Positions 1 through 11,004 of a stretch of 64,000 bases of DNA are shown piece after piece. How positions within the stretch are numbered: position 1 is the stretch's first letter; the number at the start of each line of letters is the position of its first letter. This DNA is from Motacilla alba alba. Lineage: Eukaryota > Chordata > Aves > Passeriformes > Motacillidae. The position numbers were made by a program, and so were the translations under genes. The DNA is taken from NCBI RefSeq assembly GCF_015832195.1, contig NC_052018.1, positions 3,957,856-4,021,855 of the forward strand, in the 5' to 3' direction. Under the pieces are notes generated by a model. That model was not told where the DNA came from. It did not search any database and was given only the letters and a program-made list of their open reading frames with translations.

Positions 1-1240
1 AAAGCTTCTCTAAGGAGAAGGATTCAACTGGACTGGTCATGACTGGAGAGTCCTGGACCCTCCCGCATCCCCCATTCTCTCCATAGCTCAGATTTGCAGG
101 GTTTTGTAGGGGTGACAGAGCCTCCACACTCCCTAGAGAAAAGCACCATGGCAATGGTGCCTTGGGAACAGCTGGGTGGTGTTTGCACCAGTTCCCACTG
201 CTTTGTGGAGCTAATGCAGTGTTTAGCCTCATTAGTGCTAATTACACATGAGGGAAAGACATTTATGAAACATGAAATATAAAGAAATGAAATACTGTGA
301 TTGTGTTCAGATATGCTAGGCTTTAGAGAAGAGGCCAGAAATAGCCCTGAAAAATTTGGATTTGAGGTGAAAACACAAAGGTGTTTCTCCATTGGCAGGA
401 AGATCTTTTGCCAAATGCCTCCTTAAGTAAATCCCTTTGTAAATGGCAGTTGAGCTCTCCCGGGATCTGGCTGTGAATTCCTGGCCATAACACAGCAGCC
501 TGCACCACAAAATGCCACATGGCTCACGTCAACTTTTGAGACATCCAGAACTACCCTGGAAAGCCCCAAGAGAGACTGGAGCCTCCTGATGAGGATTAAA
601 AGTCCAGATCAACCACATCCCCATTTATACTTCCATCTGGAGGCTCACACTGGTTCTACCTTCCCTTCCCTATTGCTGTGCTCCACCTCCTTCCCTCAAA
701 GCCAAATTCCCCGGTGGAATTTTTCTCCTGCCCTTAAAACCCACTCAGAGATGCCAGAAAGAACTCTGCTTATAATGCCAGAAGGAAAAATCCCTGCAGA
801 ACATATCTGCCTTATGTCTCCTTGGTAGAGATTTTTTAACTGGATTTAAGCCTTCCTCAAAGCCTGAAAAAAAAATTCTTGAAACAGAGTGAGGAGCATT
901 TTAAAATCCCTGATAACAGAACAAGATATCTGATTTCAAAAGGTGAAGCTCTGGGGGCTGCGAGGACAGCTTTAGGGGTAGAGGACAACTCTTTAGGGGT
1001 AGAAATTAGCTCTTTTGTCTCCCTTTCTGCACCAGAAGCAGAAGTTCGGATACACCAGGTTATGTGGTTCTTTTCAATCACCCAAAACTGTTGTAGAGCT
1101 GCTGCTGGCCCAGGAGATTCTGTCTTTTTCAGGCCAGTGCTGATATGAGGATGGTGAGAGACTGATCTCAGATGAGCATCACCATTTCAGGAGGGGTACA
1201 AACACACCATAATTGATGGGTCCCCTTCTTCAGGGCTTCT

Positions 1241-1566
1241 AATGATCAAATTACAGAATAATTTAACTCAGAAGGGACGAGATCAGGTCTCTCAAGGCCT
1301 TGTTCAGGCAACCTTTGAATATTCTCAAGGACGGAAATGCCAGCACCTCTCTGGGTTCCTGCTCCAATGTTTGACCACCCTCATGCTGGAAATGTTTTCC
1401 CAAGAATCACTGGCAAATTACTTACTCACATTTGGGGATTCCCATGTAAGGAGTCATTGTGGGAGGCTGAATGTGGTCTCCAAGGCCAGGAATCACTCAG
1501 AGCCACATTTTGCAGGAATGGCCAATGCAGGATGGCAAACTCCAGAAGTGACAGACCAAGGGATGC
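1241..1566. repeat. Duplicated block, copy A (CR1-like part plus flank)
   Basis: The first half (to about 1402) is an old CR1 3' fragment in minus orientation. The second half, from about 1415, matches 3145-3303 in order: shared landmarks are the 'attccca' motif, 'gagtcattg', the 'cagagccaca' stretch and 'gtgacagacc'. The CR1-like half matches 2670-2825. This is therefore one copy of a local duplication of roughly 325 bp. Confidence 0.6.
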
Positions 1567-2669
1567 TCACAGGACAAGAGGATTAAAGTGCTGCCACTGT
1601 CAGTTCACTCAGCTCCTTCCAGCAAGAGGAGCCAATTACAAAATTACAGGTTCCACCAGAGCTCTGCTTCCCTGCCTGTGATGGGGGAGGCGGTTAGAGC
1701 CTGCTTTGGTAATGAATTAGATACAATTATTAGAGACCCATTAAGGCAAAGTAATTATTGGTTTTATTATTGCTTTTATTGCTGGAAAACCTAATGAGAT
1801 CCTACACAAATACAGGATGGAGAACTATCCCTTCTCTGAGGGGCAAGAGGGAAAGGCCCACTCCTGCAAAATGCCTCAGCACATTTAAAACTGTATTTGT
1901 GGGATATGTTCCACTTGAGATCATCCCTAATCAGGAAAATTTTGATGCTGAAGGGTTTACAGCACAAGGTTTGGGTGTGTCAAACCAGACCTTGGCACTG
2001 GCCCAGTGACCACCAAAGTGAGATGGGCAGATGAGTACCAGGTCAGGGAGCCAAGAAAGGTCATTTAACCACTTCTAAATGCCTTTGCTCTTTATGGAAG
2101 TGCAGTATCTTGATTCACTTCAGTTACTCTTTGTAAATTGATCAGACAAGATCCACAGATTACTTGCAATCTTATGGGCTTGGATGGAGAGGGTGCAATC
2201 AGGAGGAGCTCAGGAATATTGCAAGGGAGCTTTAAAACCAATCAACAACTCTCAATGTAACATTGAAGCTGTGACCATGTCAGGGGTGGTGTTTTGTCTT
2301 GCCTTTTTTTCTCCCCCCCGTGTATAAAGTTTGAAGCTTCTCAGGTCATCTGGGAAGGTCTCATGGAAACAGACTCTTATTTGTAAGGGGGAGAGGGAAA
2401 CCAACCAACTGAACAAGCTGTAATTATTTAAAGATGTAAAAAAATATCTATTATGAAGTAGTATGGCTACCAATCCATGTAACTTCTACACCTTTAGAAC
2501 TAATGGAAATAAAACAATGATAATAAAACGAGAAGGTTTTTGCTTGATTCTGTCTACCCTCATAGGCTTCTTGGAGAGGGCAGGGGGTAAATGATGAAAT
2601 ACTGAAAACATGAAATGTACCTGGAGAAGAAATGGTGAGGTGGGTCCTGTCCCAGAGAGCTCAAAATGA

Positions 2670-3303
2670 AAAAATTACAGGGAATTTAAAGTCAGAAAAG
2701 ATAAGATCAGGTTTCTCAGAGCCCTGTTCAGTCAAGTTTTGAACATACTCCAAGATGGAAATCTCACCACCTCTCTGGGTTCCTGTTCAGTGTCTGACCA
2801 CCCTCATGGTGGAAATGTTTTCCCAAATCATAGAATGATAAAGTGTTGGAAGGAACCTTAAAGTTCATCTAGTCCCTCCCCCTGCCATGGGCAAGGACAC
2901 CTTCCGCTAGACCATTCTGTTCAAGGCCTTTTTGAACCTGGCCTTTGACACTTCCAGGGATGGGGCAGCCACAGCCACCTTCGGCAACCTGTTCTAGCGT
3001 CTCACCACCCTCAAAGTTAATAATTTCTTCCTAATATCTAATCTAAATTTCCTCTCCTTCAACTTGCACCCATTACTCGTTGTCCTATATAAAATTCCTA
3101 TTTAATAAATATTAGGTTATTAATGAGAACAAAAATCTTTGATAAATTAATTGCCTAGACCTGGGAATTCCCAAGCAATGAGTCATTGCAGGAAAATCAA
3201 TGTTGTCCCCAAGCCCCAGAGCCACACAGAGCCCCCTCCTATATGTAGGATTTGGGATGGCCAACACAGGATGAAGAACTCGGGGGTGACAGACCCAGCT
3301 GGG
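2670..3303. repeat. Duplicated block, copy B, interrupted by a CR1 insertion
   Basis: 2670-2825 matches 1241-1402 and 3140-3303 matches about 1415-1566. The two halves are separated by a separate CR1 fragment at about 2826-3110 that is absent from copy A, so that CR1 probably inserted after the duplication. Confidence 0.6.
2826..3110 (-). mobile_element. CR1 LINE 3' fragment
   Basis: It begins with the complement of the CR1 terminal octamer (catagaatgat), followed by the 'ttggaaggaacctt', 'ccatgggcaaggacacc' and 'ctcaccaccctca' landmarks of the CR1 3' end. It lies inside copy B of the duplicated block. Confidence 0.85.
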
Positions 3304-3304
3304 A

Positions 3305-3440
3305 GCAACTCAAAACCAGGCTGGACAGGGCTTGGAGCAACCTGGTCTAGTAGAAGGTGTCCTTACCCATGGCAGAGAGGTGGAACTGGATGATGTCTAA
3401 GGTCCCTTCCAATGCAAACCAGTCTGTGACTATGATTTTA
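3305..3440 (+). mobile_element. CR1 LINE 3' fragment
   Basis: Plus-oriented CR1 3' end with 'ccaggctggacagggcttgg', 'gaaggtgtcc' and 'aaggtcccttccaa', ending in a degenerate octamer near 3435. Confidence 0.85.
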
Positions 3441-3539
3441 ATATAAATGAGGAAAAGACACAGTACACAAGAAAAAGCCCCCAAACACAGCAGAGAGGGG
3501 AAAAGCCCTTGGGAGCACTTAAAAACCATCATGACTCAG

Positions 3540-3910
3540 CTTTTTGGTCTTCTCGCTGAGTTTTACTCGGTAGGTCTTGCTCAGCCTGAATGCTTCCAGC
3601 TGAACTCAGAGACAACAGCCTCGAGCCGCAATCAGGCTGTCAGCCAGGGCTGTGCTCAGCCACCTCCCACTCTGCAGGGGCACAGCCCTACTCTGAGACC
3701 CAATGACCCTGCCAGGTACTGCCCAGCTTCCTCCCCAGTCCGACCGGTTTACAGACCGGTACAGCTGCTGGCGTGAGTGAAATCAGCACCTGGACCCGCC
3801 CATCCCTGCCCCAGCAGCCAACTGGGGAGCTCCCCTGCTTTTTGGGGAGCGGAGGGAGGATCTTCCTCCCTTATAAAAAGAGGCGGGTGAAAGGGACTTG
3901 ACTGTGCCTA
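3540..3910 (+). promoter_or_regulatory. Candidate promoter or enhancer upstream of NEIL2
   Basis: Two ACCGGT cores, 3743-3750 (ACCGGTTT) and 3755-3760, lie 12 bp apart and match the grainyhead-like (GRHL) site. A TATAAAA element follows at 3872-3878, beside a GC-rich AGGCGGG. The sequence around it is free of CR1. NEIL2 coding starts 2.3 kb further on, so a non-coding first exon could begin here. This is inference; no transcript is visible. Confidence 0.25.
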
Positions 3911-6190
3911 ATCCTGTTGAGGGTGTGTGGAGGTGCTCTGGGAGGTGGCTGGGGACAGAGGAAGGGGTGTGAGGAGTAGAGGGGAGGTAATGAAGTAATG
4001 GGGGAGGCTGCCCAGGCTGCTCCATAAATGCACAGGGTAGGCCCAGGGAGAGCAGTGGATGGAGAGCTAGATGCAGGAATGTGGGGCTTGGGGGAAAAGC
4101 AGTGGGTGCCTTCACCGCCCTGGGGCGATGTGGGTGAGAATGGGGTGGGAAATGAGTGCCTGTTTTCTGAGGATGGCTGCAAACTGATGCTTGGCTGAAT
4201 GTGAGAAGATGGAGAGCTCTGCACCCCCCTGAGTGCCTGTGGAGGGTCAGAGCTGTGCCTTGAAGTCCCTGCAGGAGCCTTGCCCAGAGGTGTAAGGTCA
4301 CAGGGAGCCTTCCTGTAATCCCTGGGGGCAGGAAGGTGCTGTGAGGGTGCAGGCAGAGCTGGGGTGAGCTGCATGTGCCTTGTCCTTGCTCTGTTCTGCT
4401 GTGGGTGCTGGGCTTTTGTCTGGGCACAAGGACTGGGAATGAGCCCATACAGGGGGAGGATTTGTCCTGGAGGCCTGGCTCCCTGCCCCAGACCTGCAGA
4501 GGTACTAGCTCAGGTACCATGCTCATGGTGAGATGGGTGTTGTGCTCTGCAGAGGGCTGGGGATGGTTTTCCTCCTCTTCCTCCTTGGAGGGGGGAGTGC
4601 TATGGATGAGACTGAAGTAGGTCTACAGTAAAAATGTGAAATAAGGAGGTACATGGCATAAGGATGATAGATGCTGGTGGTTCTGATGTGGTGGGGAACA
4701 GGGCAGTCTTCCCTCTTGAGGAGGAGTGTGCCTTTGCTGTCAGACAGGCTACAGCTGGGGCAGTGTGAGCATTAATACCTTACAGAGCTCCCAGCACTTC
4801 CAGTCTCTCACAAGGAGCTGTGGAGAGATGACTTAGCAGCAGTCAGAAAGCTATGCAGGTGATGAACTTCCCTGGGATGTGAGCTCTGGGCTCACAGGGC
4901 TGTTCTGGCACTCAATCAGTGAAGCCAGTGCCTGGATAGTCAGGGGAGACTCCTTGGATGACCTGTGGCCAGCTGTTTCCAGGGATCCAAACTGCTGCTG
5001 GTGCTTTTGGAAGCAGAAATATCTTTTTAGCTGTCTCTTGATCAACATAATATGCAGATTTTTTGGATAAAACTGGAGCAGCCCTGTGAATAATCATCAC
5101 ATGCCCTTGAAGGCAGAGGACTAAAGCTCAGTCTTTTACCCATGCTAAATCTAGTTTTGATGACCACTTAATATCTGGGTCTAAGACATTAAATGAATGT
5201 TCCCTAACATGTTTTTCTCTTGAGCCCTTCCAAAAGGGATTTGGTTTGTGCTGCAGCAGGAATGGCTGCATGAGGTGGGAATGGCTCTTCTGGTGGTGAA
5301 CCCTAGGATTGCTGTTGATTTTTTTCATCAAGCTGTCTCAGAGCTGTGCCAGGTGCCTCAGAGCCCTGTACTGAGTGCTGTGGAGCTTGAAGCTGAGCCT
5401 CTGATCACTGCTGGTCTCTGGGATTAGTCTGCAGGAAGAACTGGTGCTGTGGGATGAAAGCCAAGCTGAGCTTTCCTTGTACACCCACAGCCAGCAGAAG
5501 TCCTCAGAAGAACTGCAAGTGACAGGGGCTTCATGCCAGAAATAACTCCTTATGTATTGGTGTGACTTCCTGGAAGGAGCTGCAAGATGTGCTGCCTCAT
5601 CTCCCCCTCACCCAGAGCCTCCTGCTCCCAGATGGTGCTAGCAGAGTGCAGGAATGCTCCCCAACTGGTTCCATGCCATTGCAGTCAGTGGGGCAAGCAG
5701 TGGGTAAAGCCAGGGGTGGAGATGTTCTAATTGCAGGGCTGATCTTTCCATGGGAAAAGCACTTCCCATGGTGTGTTGGGAAAAAGATGGGTCACTGGCC
5801 TGTGCTGGTTCTGGGTCACTAATCATAAAATTACAGAATGGAATGGGTTGAAGGGAACTTAAAGATCATCTACTTCCAACCCCTGTGATGTGGGCAGGGA
5901 AACCTCCCACTGCCCCAGGTAAAAGGGGATTTTGGGAGATTCCCCAGACCAAATTCCTGCTTGTAGCATGAAAACTGATATTGGAGTACGTTGTTCAGGG
6001 CTGTGTTTGATTAAATTATGTATATCTGGTAGGATGGAAACTCCTCCACCTCCCTGGTCCTATTTATCTTCATGTACTTTGCCTCAGGAACTTAAAGAGG
6101 AAAATTAGGAGAATGTTTTGTGTATTTCTGAGTTGCAGCTTCCCTTCAAGTCTAGGGCAGAGTGTGACAAGGACCTGCTAATCCCTCTGC
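3910..6190. other. Intergenic or 5' intronic sequence before NEIL2
   Basis: No coding exon was recognised. A 247-residue minus open frame at 3783-4526 is proline- and serine-rich and looks like chance. CR1-derived sequence occurs at about 5823-6062. The stretch may contain NEIL2 5' UTR exons or intron, which cannot be settled by eye. Confidence 0.5.
5823..6062 (-). mobile_element. CR1 LINE fragments (two decayed pieces)
   Basis: 5823-5922 begins 'aaattacagaatggaatgggttgaagg' style and carries 'gatcatctacttccaacccc'. 5975-6062 carries the 'ttgttcagggctgtgtt' and 'aggatggaaactcc' parts. Both are antisense CR1 3' sequence, strongly diverged. Confidence 0.6.
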
Positions 6191-6201
6191 AGCTGCTGGA
6201 G

Positions 6202-9124
6202 ATGCCAGAGGGCCCATCAGTGAGGAAGTTCCAGCTGCTGACCTCCCCTTTTGTGGGACAAGTGGTGGCCAAGGTGGGGGGAAGCAGCCGGAAGCTCAGT
6301 GTGAATGACCTGAATGCCCTGAGGCTCCAGGACTCCCAGGTGAGTTGAATTTACAGATCCATGACAAGTCTGAGGGCAGAAATCACCACTGTCCCACACC
6401 TGGGTGACAGAAGGTGCAGAACCTGTGAATGCTTCCCTGAGGGTTTCACCTGGCAAAGGTGAGATATCTGCGCTGTGGGTACTTGTCAGAAGTCACACTG
6501 GGTCAGTCCTGCTGGGGCTTCACTGGCCTGACACCTCCAGATGATGATTTGGACCTGACTGGCAAAACCCTGGTGGCAGCCTCACCTCTGATTAAAGGTG
6601 TGGAGCAAAATTAAAAGCACAAAATGTGCCCAGCACAAAGTGGAAGAGGAATCAGAAGTGAGGATGACAAATTTCAAACCCCTGAGTGTCTGTCCTAGTG
6701 GGCCTGATGGGAATCCCTGTGAGGGATTCAGAATTGAGTGGTATCTAAACACCTTGTGCTTCAGGCAGACAAAGAAAGGAATCTGCAAGGATGACCCCAG
6801 CTCTGATGGGAATGGCTTGGATGCTGATGAATCCCGTGTTCAGGGTGGGCTGATGTGCCCTCTGATAGAGGTTGTAGAAAATAAGTCACTTGCATGGAAA
6901 CAGCCAGAGGTTTTATCCCTGGAAGTGTTCAAAATCAGGTTGGATGAGGGCTGAGCAACCTGGTCTAGTAGAGATTGTCCCTGCCCATGGCTGGGGACTT
7001 GGAATGAGATGATCTTTAAGGTCCATTCAAACCCAGGTCTTTCTAGAATGCTATGATCCTTTATGGATCATCAGCACATCCCATCTCTTTTCTCAGGTTC
7101 ATGGGAAGAACTTGTACCTGGCATTTGGGGCAGCTGAAGGTCCTGTTGGACCAACTGCAGAGGAGACAGTGCTGCAAGGAGAGGCTGCTTGTCGGGCACA
7201 CTGTCCTGCCCAGGGACAGCAAGGACAGGATGGTGCTCCACATCCCTATTCCCAGGATGAGGAGCTGCAGGAAGCCCAGCACTCGAGATCTGAAGCCCCA
7301 GAGGCAGCAGAGGGTCGCGGCAATTGGCTGCGCATCCATTTTGGCATGTTCGGCAGCGTCCGGGCAAACGAGTTCTCGAGGGCAAGCAGAGCCAATAAAA
7401 GGGGGGACTGGAAGGATCCTGTGCCCAGGTATGTCCTCTTTTCTCCCAAACCAAATCTGTGTGGGAATGCTCTTAGCCTTGATTTTCTCTGATAATTTTT
7501 AAGGCATGAGAGAATGGGGGGTGTGCTCAACCAGAGAATCCACAGTGGAATTGCTGGATGCAGTTGTCTGGGCATTATAGTACCAGCTCTGCTAAGATTT
7601 TTATCTTGAAGAGAGAAGTTTTAGGATGCCAGGCTGAATCATGCCCTAAAAATGCCAGTTTCTCCCACTTACCTGTTTTTTAAAAAGCCTTGGATAAATA
7701 ACACGTCTCATACACCCGGAATCACAGGCTGGAGTGATGCTGTAAAAGGCAGCAGTGAATTGAAAACATGGCTATGGTTTGTGTCCTATATCCCACTGGA
7801 ATTGTACAGAGCAAGGGGGAGCAGCTTCCCAGAGAAGCTGTGGCTGCCCCATCCCTGGAAGTGTCCAAGACCAGGCTGGACAGGGCTTGGAGTGGGGGAA
7901 GGTGTTCCTGCCCACAGCAGATGGTGGCCCAAAATATCTTTGTGTTCTCTCTCCATTCTATGATTTTATGATTTTTTGAAGGATGACTTTATTTCTATTA
8001 CAAGTATTTTTAGACACAGTTTTTTTGTGCTACTTTTAACATCCATTACTCTGATTTGTGGACTGTCCTGCTGAAGGCTTTGCCAACCAGGGTCACAGGG
8101 CAGCAGAAGGAAAAACTTTCCACCAGCTGTTTGGGTTCACCACCAAGCTTTATGGCTGTAGGTGCTAAAGATGCCACCTTGCCTTGAGACAGTGGCCAGC
8201 TGCAGAGTATAATAAGTAGTTCAGAGATGTTTCTGATGAGAGACTCCAACTTCCCTGCTTCTCCCAGGCTGGTTCTGCACTTTGAGAGTGGAGGCTTCCT
8301 TGTTTTCTACAACTGCCGGATGCTCTGGTGCTCCTCTCCGAGGGCTGATCCTGCTTCTGACATCCTGTCTGTGGAATTCCACCGAGGCCGGGCGCTGCGT
8401 GCCCTCTGTGCACCCGATCCCATCTGCTACACCCTCCTAGACCAAAGATATTTTTCAGGGCTGGGTGAGTTCCAGGGAATAGGGGCAGAAGGAGAAATGG
8501 AGGAAGGGGGGTGGAATGTCTACAGATGCAGAAGTGTGTGTCTGGGCAGTTTTCTCTTTTAAGAGCTTCTGGTTGATCCAGCTGAGGGCATGGGGTCATC
8601 TTCAAGGTCTGTAACAACAGCAGAGGGAAGAGAACCTCTTCCAGTCTGATCCCAGCTCTAAGTCTACTCTTTGGATTCCAACTCTGGTACAGGGAATGGT
8701 GTTGCTGGCTGTGATCCTTGAGGCAGAAATCACAGGCTGGAGCCAGCAGCCTGCATTACCTTGATTAGAAATATCCTTGCTGTCTCCTTGTTTCTGACCC
8801 CTTCCAGGGAACATCATCAAGAATGAGATCTTGTACCTGGCCAGGATCCACCCGTTAACACCAGGCTCCCTCTTGGCTCTCTCAGATCTGGAGCGTCTGC
8901 TGGATTACGCTGTCCAGTTCAGCTCTGAGTGGCTGCACAACAAACTGCGTGGCCAAGGGCTGCACCCCCAGGTGTACCAGAAGGAGCAGTGTCCCCTGGG
9001 GCATCCCCTGATGAAGGGCACTTTTGGACCCTCGGGTGGCTTCAAGAGACTTACATGGTGGTGCCCTCAGTGCCAGCCTGCCATGCTGCCAGGGGATGGG
9101 GACCCTTCCCCAGTCACTGAGTGA
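6202..9124 (+). CDS. NEIL2: NEIL2, endonuclease VIII-like 2 DNA glycosylase/AP lyase
   Basis: Bifunctional base-excision repair enzyme that removes oxidised pyrimidines, preferring bubble or single-stranded DNA, and cuts the abasic site; it acts in the nucleus. Coding exons are 6202-6339, 7097-7428, 8268-8464 and 8808-9124, all with GT-AG borders and phases that join, giving 327 aa (human about 332). The start is fixed by the family N-terminus [10 protein letters not shown]: after Met removal Pro2 is the catalytic nucleophile, followed by Glu3. Lys50 (VHGKNL) lies just after the first junction, as in the family. The helix-two-turn-helix lies about residues 224-270 ([12 protein letters not shown]). 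The C-terminal zinc finger is CHCC: Cys284, His288, Cys308, Cys311. A splice acceptor (tccctctgcag, ending 6192) sits just before the ATG, so a non-coding upstream exon is likely. It is 1.9 kb upstream of FDFT1 on the same strand. Confidence 0.96.
6913..7067 (+). mobile_element. CR1 LINE fragment in NEIL2 intron 1
   Basis: Plus-oriented CR1 3' end ('ggaagtgttcaaaatcagg', 'cctggtctagtagag', 'gatctttaaggtcc', terminal 'ctatgatcc'), ending only about 30 bp before the exon 2 acceptor. Confidence 0.8.
7800..7980 (+). mobile_element. CR1 LINE fragment in NEIL2 intron 2
   Basis: Plus-oriented CR1 3' end: 'cccagagaagctgtggctg', 'tccaagaccaggctggacag', then terminal 'attctatgattttatgatt'. Confidence 0.85.
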
Positions 9125-9920
9125 CCTGCCCTGCAGGGTGCTGGGTGGTCTCTGATCCATGCTCTTTGTTGTCCTAGAAGGTCCCTGTGGTTTCTTTTAG
9201 GCTGTTGAGTTTGGTCTTTAGGGAGTTGGCAGAGTTAAGTGCTCAGTGGAGGTCTCAGGTCCCCTGAGTGGCTGCAGAAAGAAAAAGTGGCTGTCCAGCT
9301 GTCCATGGGGCTTTTTTTTTTTTGTCACAGTGGCACCACAGTGTAAAGAGTTTGACCAGTTCTGAGGTGCATTGGTCACTCCGTTCAGGTGGCAGTGGAT
9401 GGGAAATGTAAAAGGTTGAGCAGGGGATTGCTATGGTCTGAAGTGATCCTGTCCCTTGACCCCGGAGGAGTCAGCAAAACAGAGGATATACCTCTGCCTA
9501 AGCAGCTTGATTGATTAGGAATTAAATAATCCTGCCTCTGTTTGGCGCTGAATACATGTGTTCTGGGTTCCCTGTGTCAGATCTGACAGGAGCAGCTCCC
9601 TCCTTCCATGTCAACATATACAAAATATATGCCAGCAGTGCTTGGTGGGGCTCATCTCTGCACCCACAGGTTTCAGCTTTGTGCCAAACTGCCAATTCCA
9701 GATCTCACTGTAAAAACTAAAAAAAAAAATTACAGTGTGTGACAGTGTTGCATAAAACTCAGGATCTCCAAGGAAACCTGAAAGCAGAAAGGTTTGGAAA
9801 TAGAGCTGTGCCTCTACACTAGGTGGGAACTGCTGCTGTCCTCTCTCCCTGGATTTGAGTTTATTTTAATAATAAGTTGTTGACTTGAGAAGAAAAATAA
9901 AAGCTGGAATTAGAATCAGT
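9125..9920 (+). other. NEIL2: NEIL2 3' UTR (predicted)
   Basis: From the TGA at 9122-9124 to just beyond the first good polyadenylation signal, AATAAA at 9896-9901. G/T-rich sequence (gtgatgttc) follows at about 9920-9930. The length of about 0.8 kb is an inference. Confidence 0.5.
9896..9901 (+). terminator. Polyadenylation signal, NEIL2 candidate
   Basis: Canonical AATAAA, the first clear one downstream of the NEIL2 stop, with G/T-rich sequence beyond it. Confidence 0.5.
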
Positions 9921-10323
9921 GATGTTCATCTCAAGAATGTCCTTTCTGGCAGTTTCTTAGTTAAAAACTGGGGTGTACATGGAAATTCCAGCTGCCTGGA
10001 ATTGGTTAACAGGTACCTCTTTGGTACTGCCTGTTGAAGACGGTACCAGTGACTTTCTTTGGCTATGTAACTGGTCTCATTAAGGGGAACTGGATTTAAA
10101 GATGGATTGCAAATCAGCTGGGAGTGCTGGAGGTAAACACCTCTGTTGTAGGCAGCTGCTTCCTATGCAAGACTTGCACAGCCTCTCCCCTGTGAACTGC
10201 AACACCTTTGAGTGGTTGCAGGTTATGGGATTGCTGAATAAACCAATTAATGGGGTTATGGGGCCAAAGAAGGTGGTTAATGTCCCTTCTGCAGGGTGTC
10301 AGCCAAGTGCCTGTCCAAAACAA

Positions 10324-10385
10324 AGAATCACAGAATATCCTGAGTTGGAGGGACCCACAATGATGATCAAAGCCCAAATTCTGGA
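10324..10385 (-). mobile_element. CR1 LINE fragment, very short
   Basis: 'aatcacagaatatcctgagttgg' followed by 'agggacccacaatgatgatc' is the extreme 3' end of a CR1 in minus orientation. Confidence 0.7.
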
Positions 10386-10514
10386 AGAAAACCACTCACA
10401 AAAAAGAACCCCAAAAGCTGAATCTTGTGCTTTGAAGGATGAGGATGGAGCTAGAGTTTGTGTTGGGTTCTCAGCGCAGGAAGGGTGTGGACTCTGGAAG
10501 CAAGTCCAGAGGAG

Positions 10515-10662
10515 GCTGTGGAACTGCTCTAAGGGCTGGAGCCCCTCTGCTGTGGAGACAGGCTCAGAGACGGGGCTTGGAGCAACCTGGGCTAGTGGAA
10601 GGTGTCCCTGCATTGGCAGGGGGATTGGAACTCCAAGGTCTTCACGCTCCCTTCCCACGCCA
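10515..10662 (+). mobile_element. CR1 LINE fragment just upstream of the FDFT1 CpG island
   Basis: Plus-oriented, with 'agggctggagcccctctgct', 'gggcttggagcaacctgg' and 'ggaaggtgtccctgc'. An internal deletion joins the two ends. It ends about 100 bp before the promoter CCAAT boxes. Confidence 0.8.
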
Positions 10663-10669
10663 ACCCTCC

Positions 10670-11004
10670 CGTGCCTCCATGGCGGCTCCGCTCCCCTCAC
10701 GCTCACACGCGGGGGTTCGGGGCCGCCGACTCCTTCCCGCTCCGCCTGTGCCGACGCGCGCCTCCGCCAATCAGCGCCCGCCGCCGGCCGTCACACCAGC
10801 CGCGCCGCCTCCCTATTGGCTGGCGCTGCCCTGGTGCGAGCGCCCCTTCGCCAATCGGCGCCGCGCCCGCCCCACCGAGCGATGGGCCGAGCGCTGTGAT
10901 TGGCTGCGGGGCGGGGCCGGAGCGGCCTCGCCCGTGCCCGGTTAAGCGGCGGTGGGGGGGGCGGCGGGAGCGCGCGGCGGCGGCGGGGTCTGAGCGCGGC
11001 CCCC
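10670..11004 (+). promoter_or_regulatory. FDFT1: FDFT1 CpG-island promoter with four CCAAT boxes
   Basis: GC-rich, CpG-dense sequence immediately before the FDFT1 start codon. CCAAT boxes occur in alternating orientation: CCAAT 10767-10771, ATTGG 10815-10819, CCAAT 10851-10855, ATTGG 10899-10903. Possible sterol-response-element-like sequences are TCACACCAGC at 10791-10800 and GCCCCACC near 10869. A GC box (GGGGCGGGG) lies around 10908-10916. The human FDFT1 promoter is known to be driven by SREBP with NF-Y (inverted Y-box) and Sp1, so this arrangement fits sterol feedback control. The site roles are inferred from motif similarity. Confidence 0.75.

Larger units (their letters stand above)
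1..3540. other. Intergenic region upstream of NEIL2, left part
   Basis: No exon was recognised. The open frames are short and show no family signature. The stretch holds several CR1 fragments and a duplicated block, listed separately; the rest looks like unique A/T-rich sequence. In other vertebrates GATA4 lies on this side of NEIL2, but nothing here resembles GATA4 coding sequence. Confidence 0.6.

Noticed and set aside
3783..4526. Minus open frame of 247 residues
   Set aside because: Pro/Ser/His-rich low-complexity translation with no family signature; a second frame over the same DNA is also open.
10102..10899. Plus open frame of 265 residues upstream of FDFT1
   Set aside because: It is made of unique sequence, a CR1 fragment and the CpG-island promoter, with no domain.
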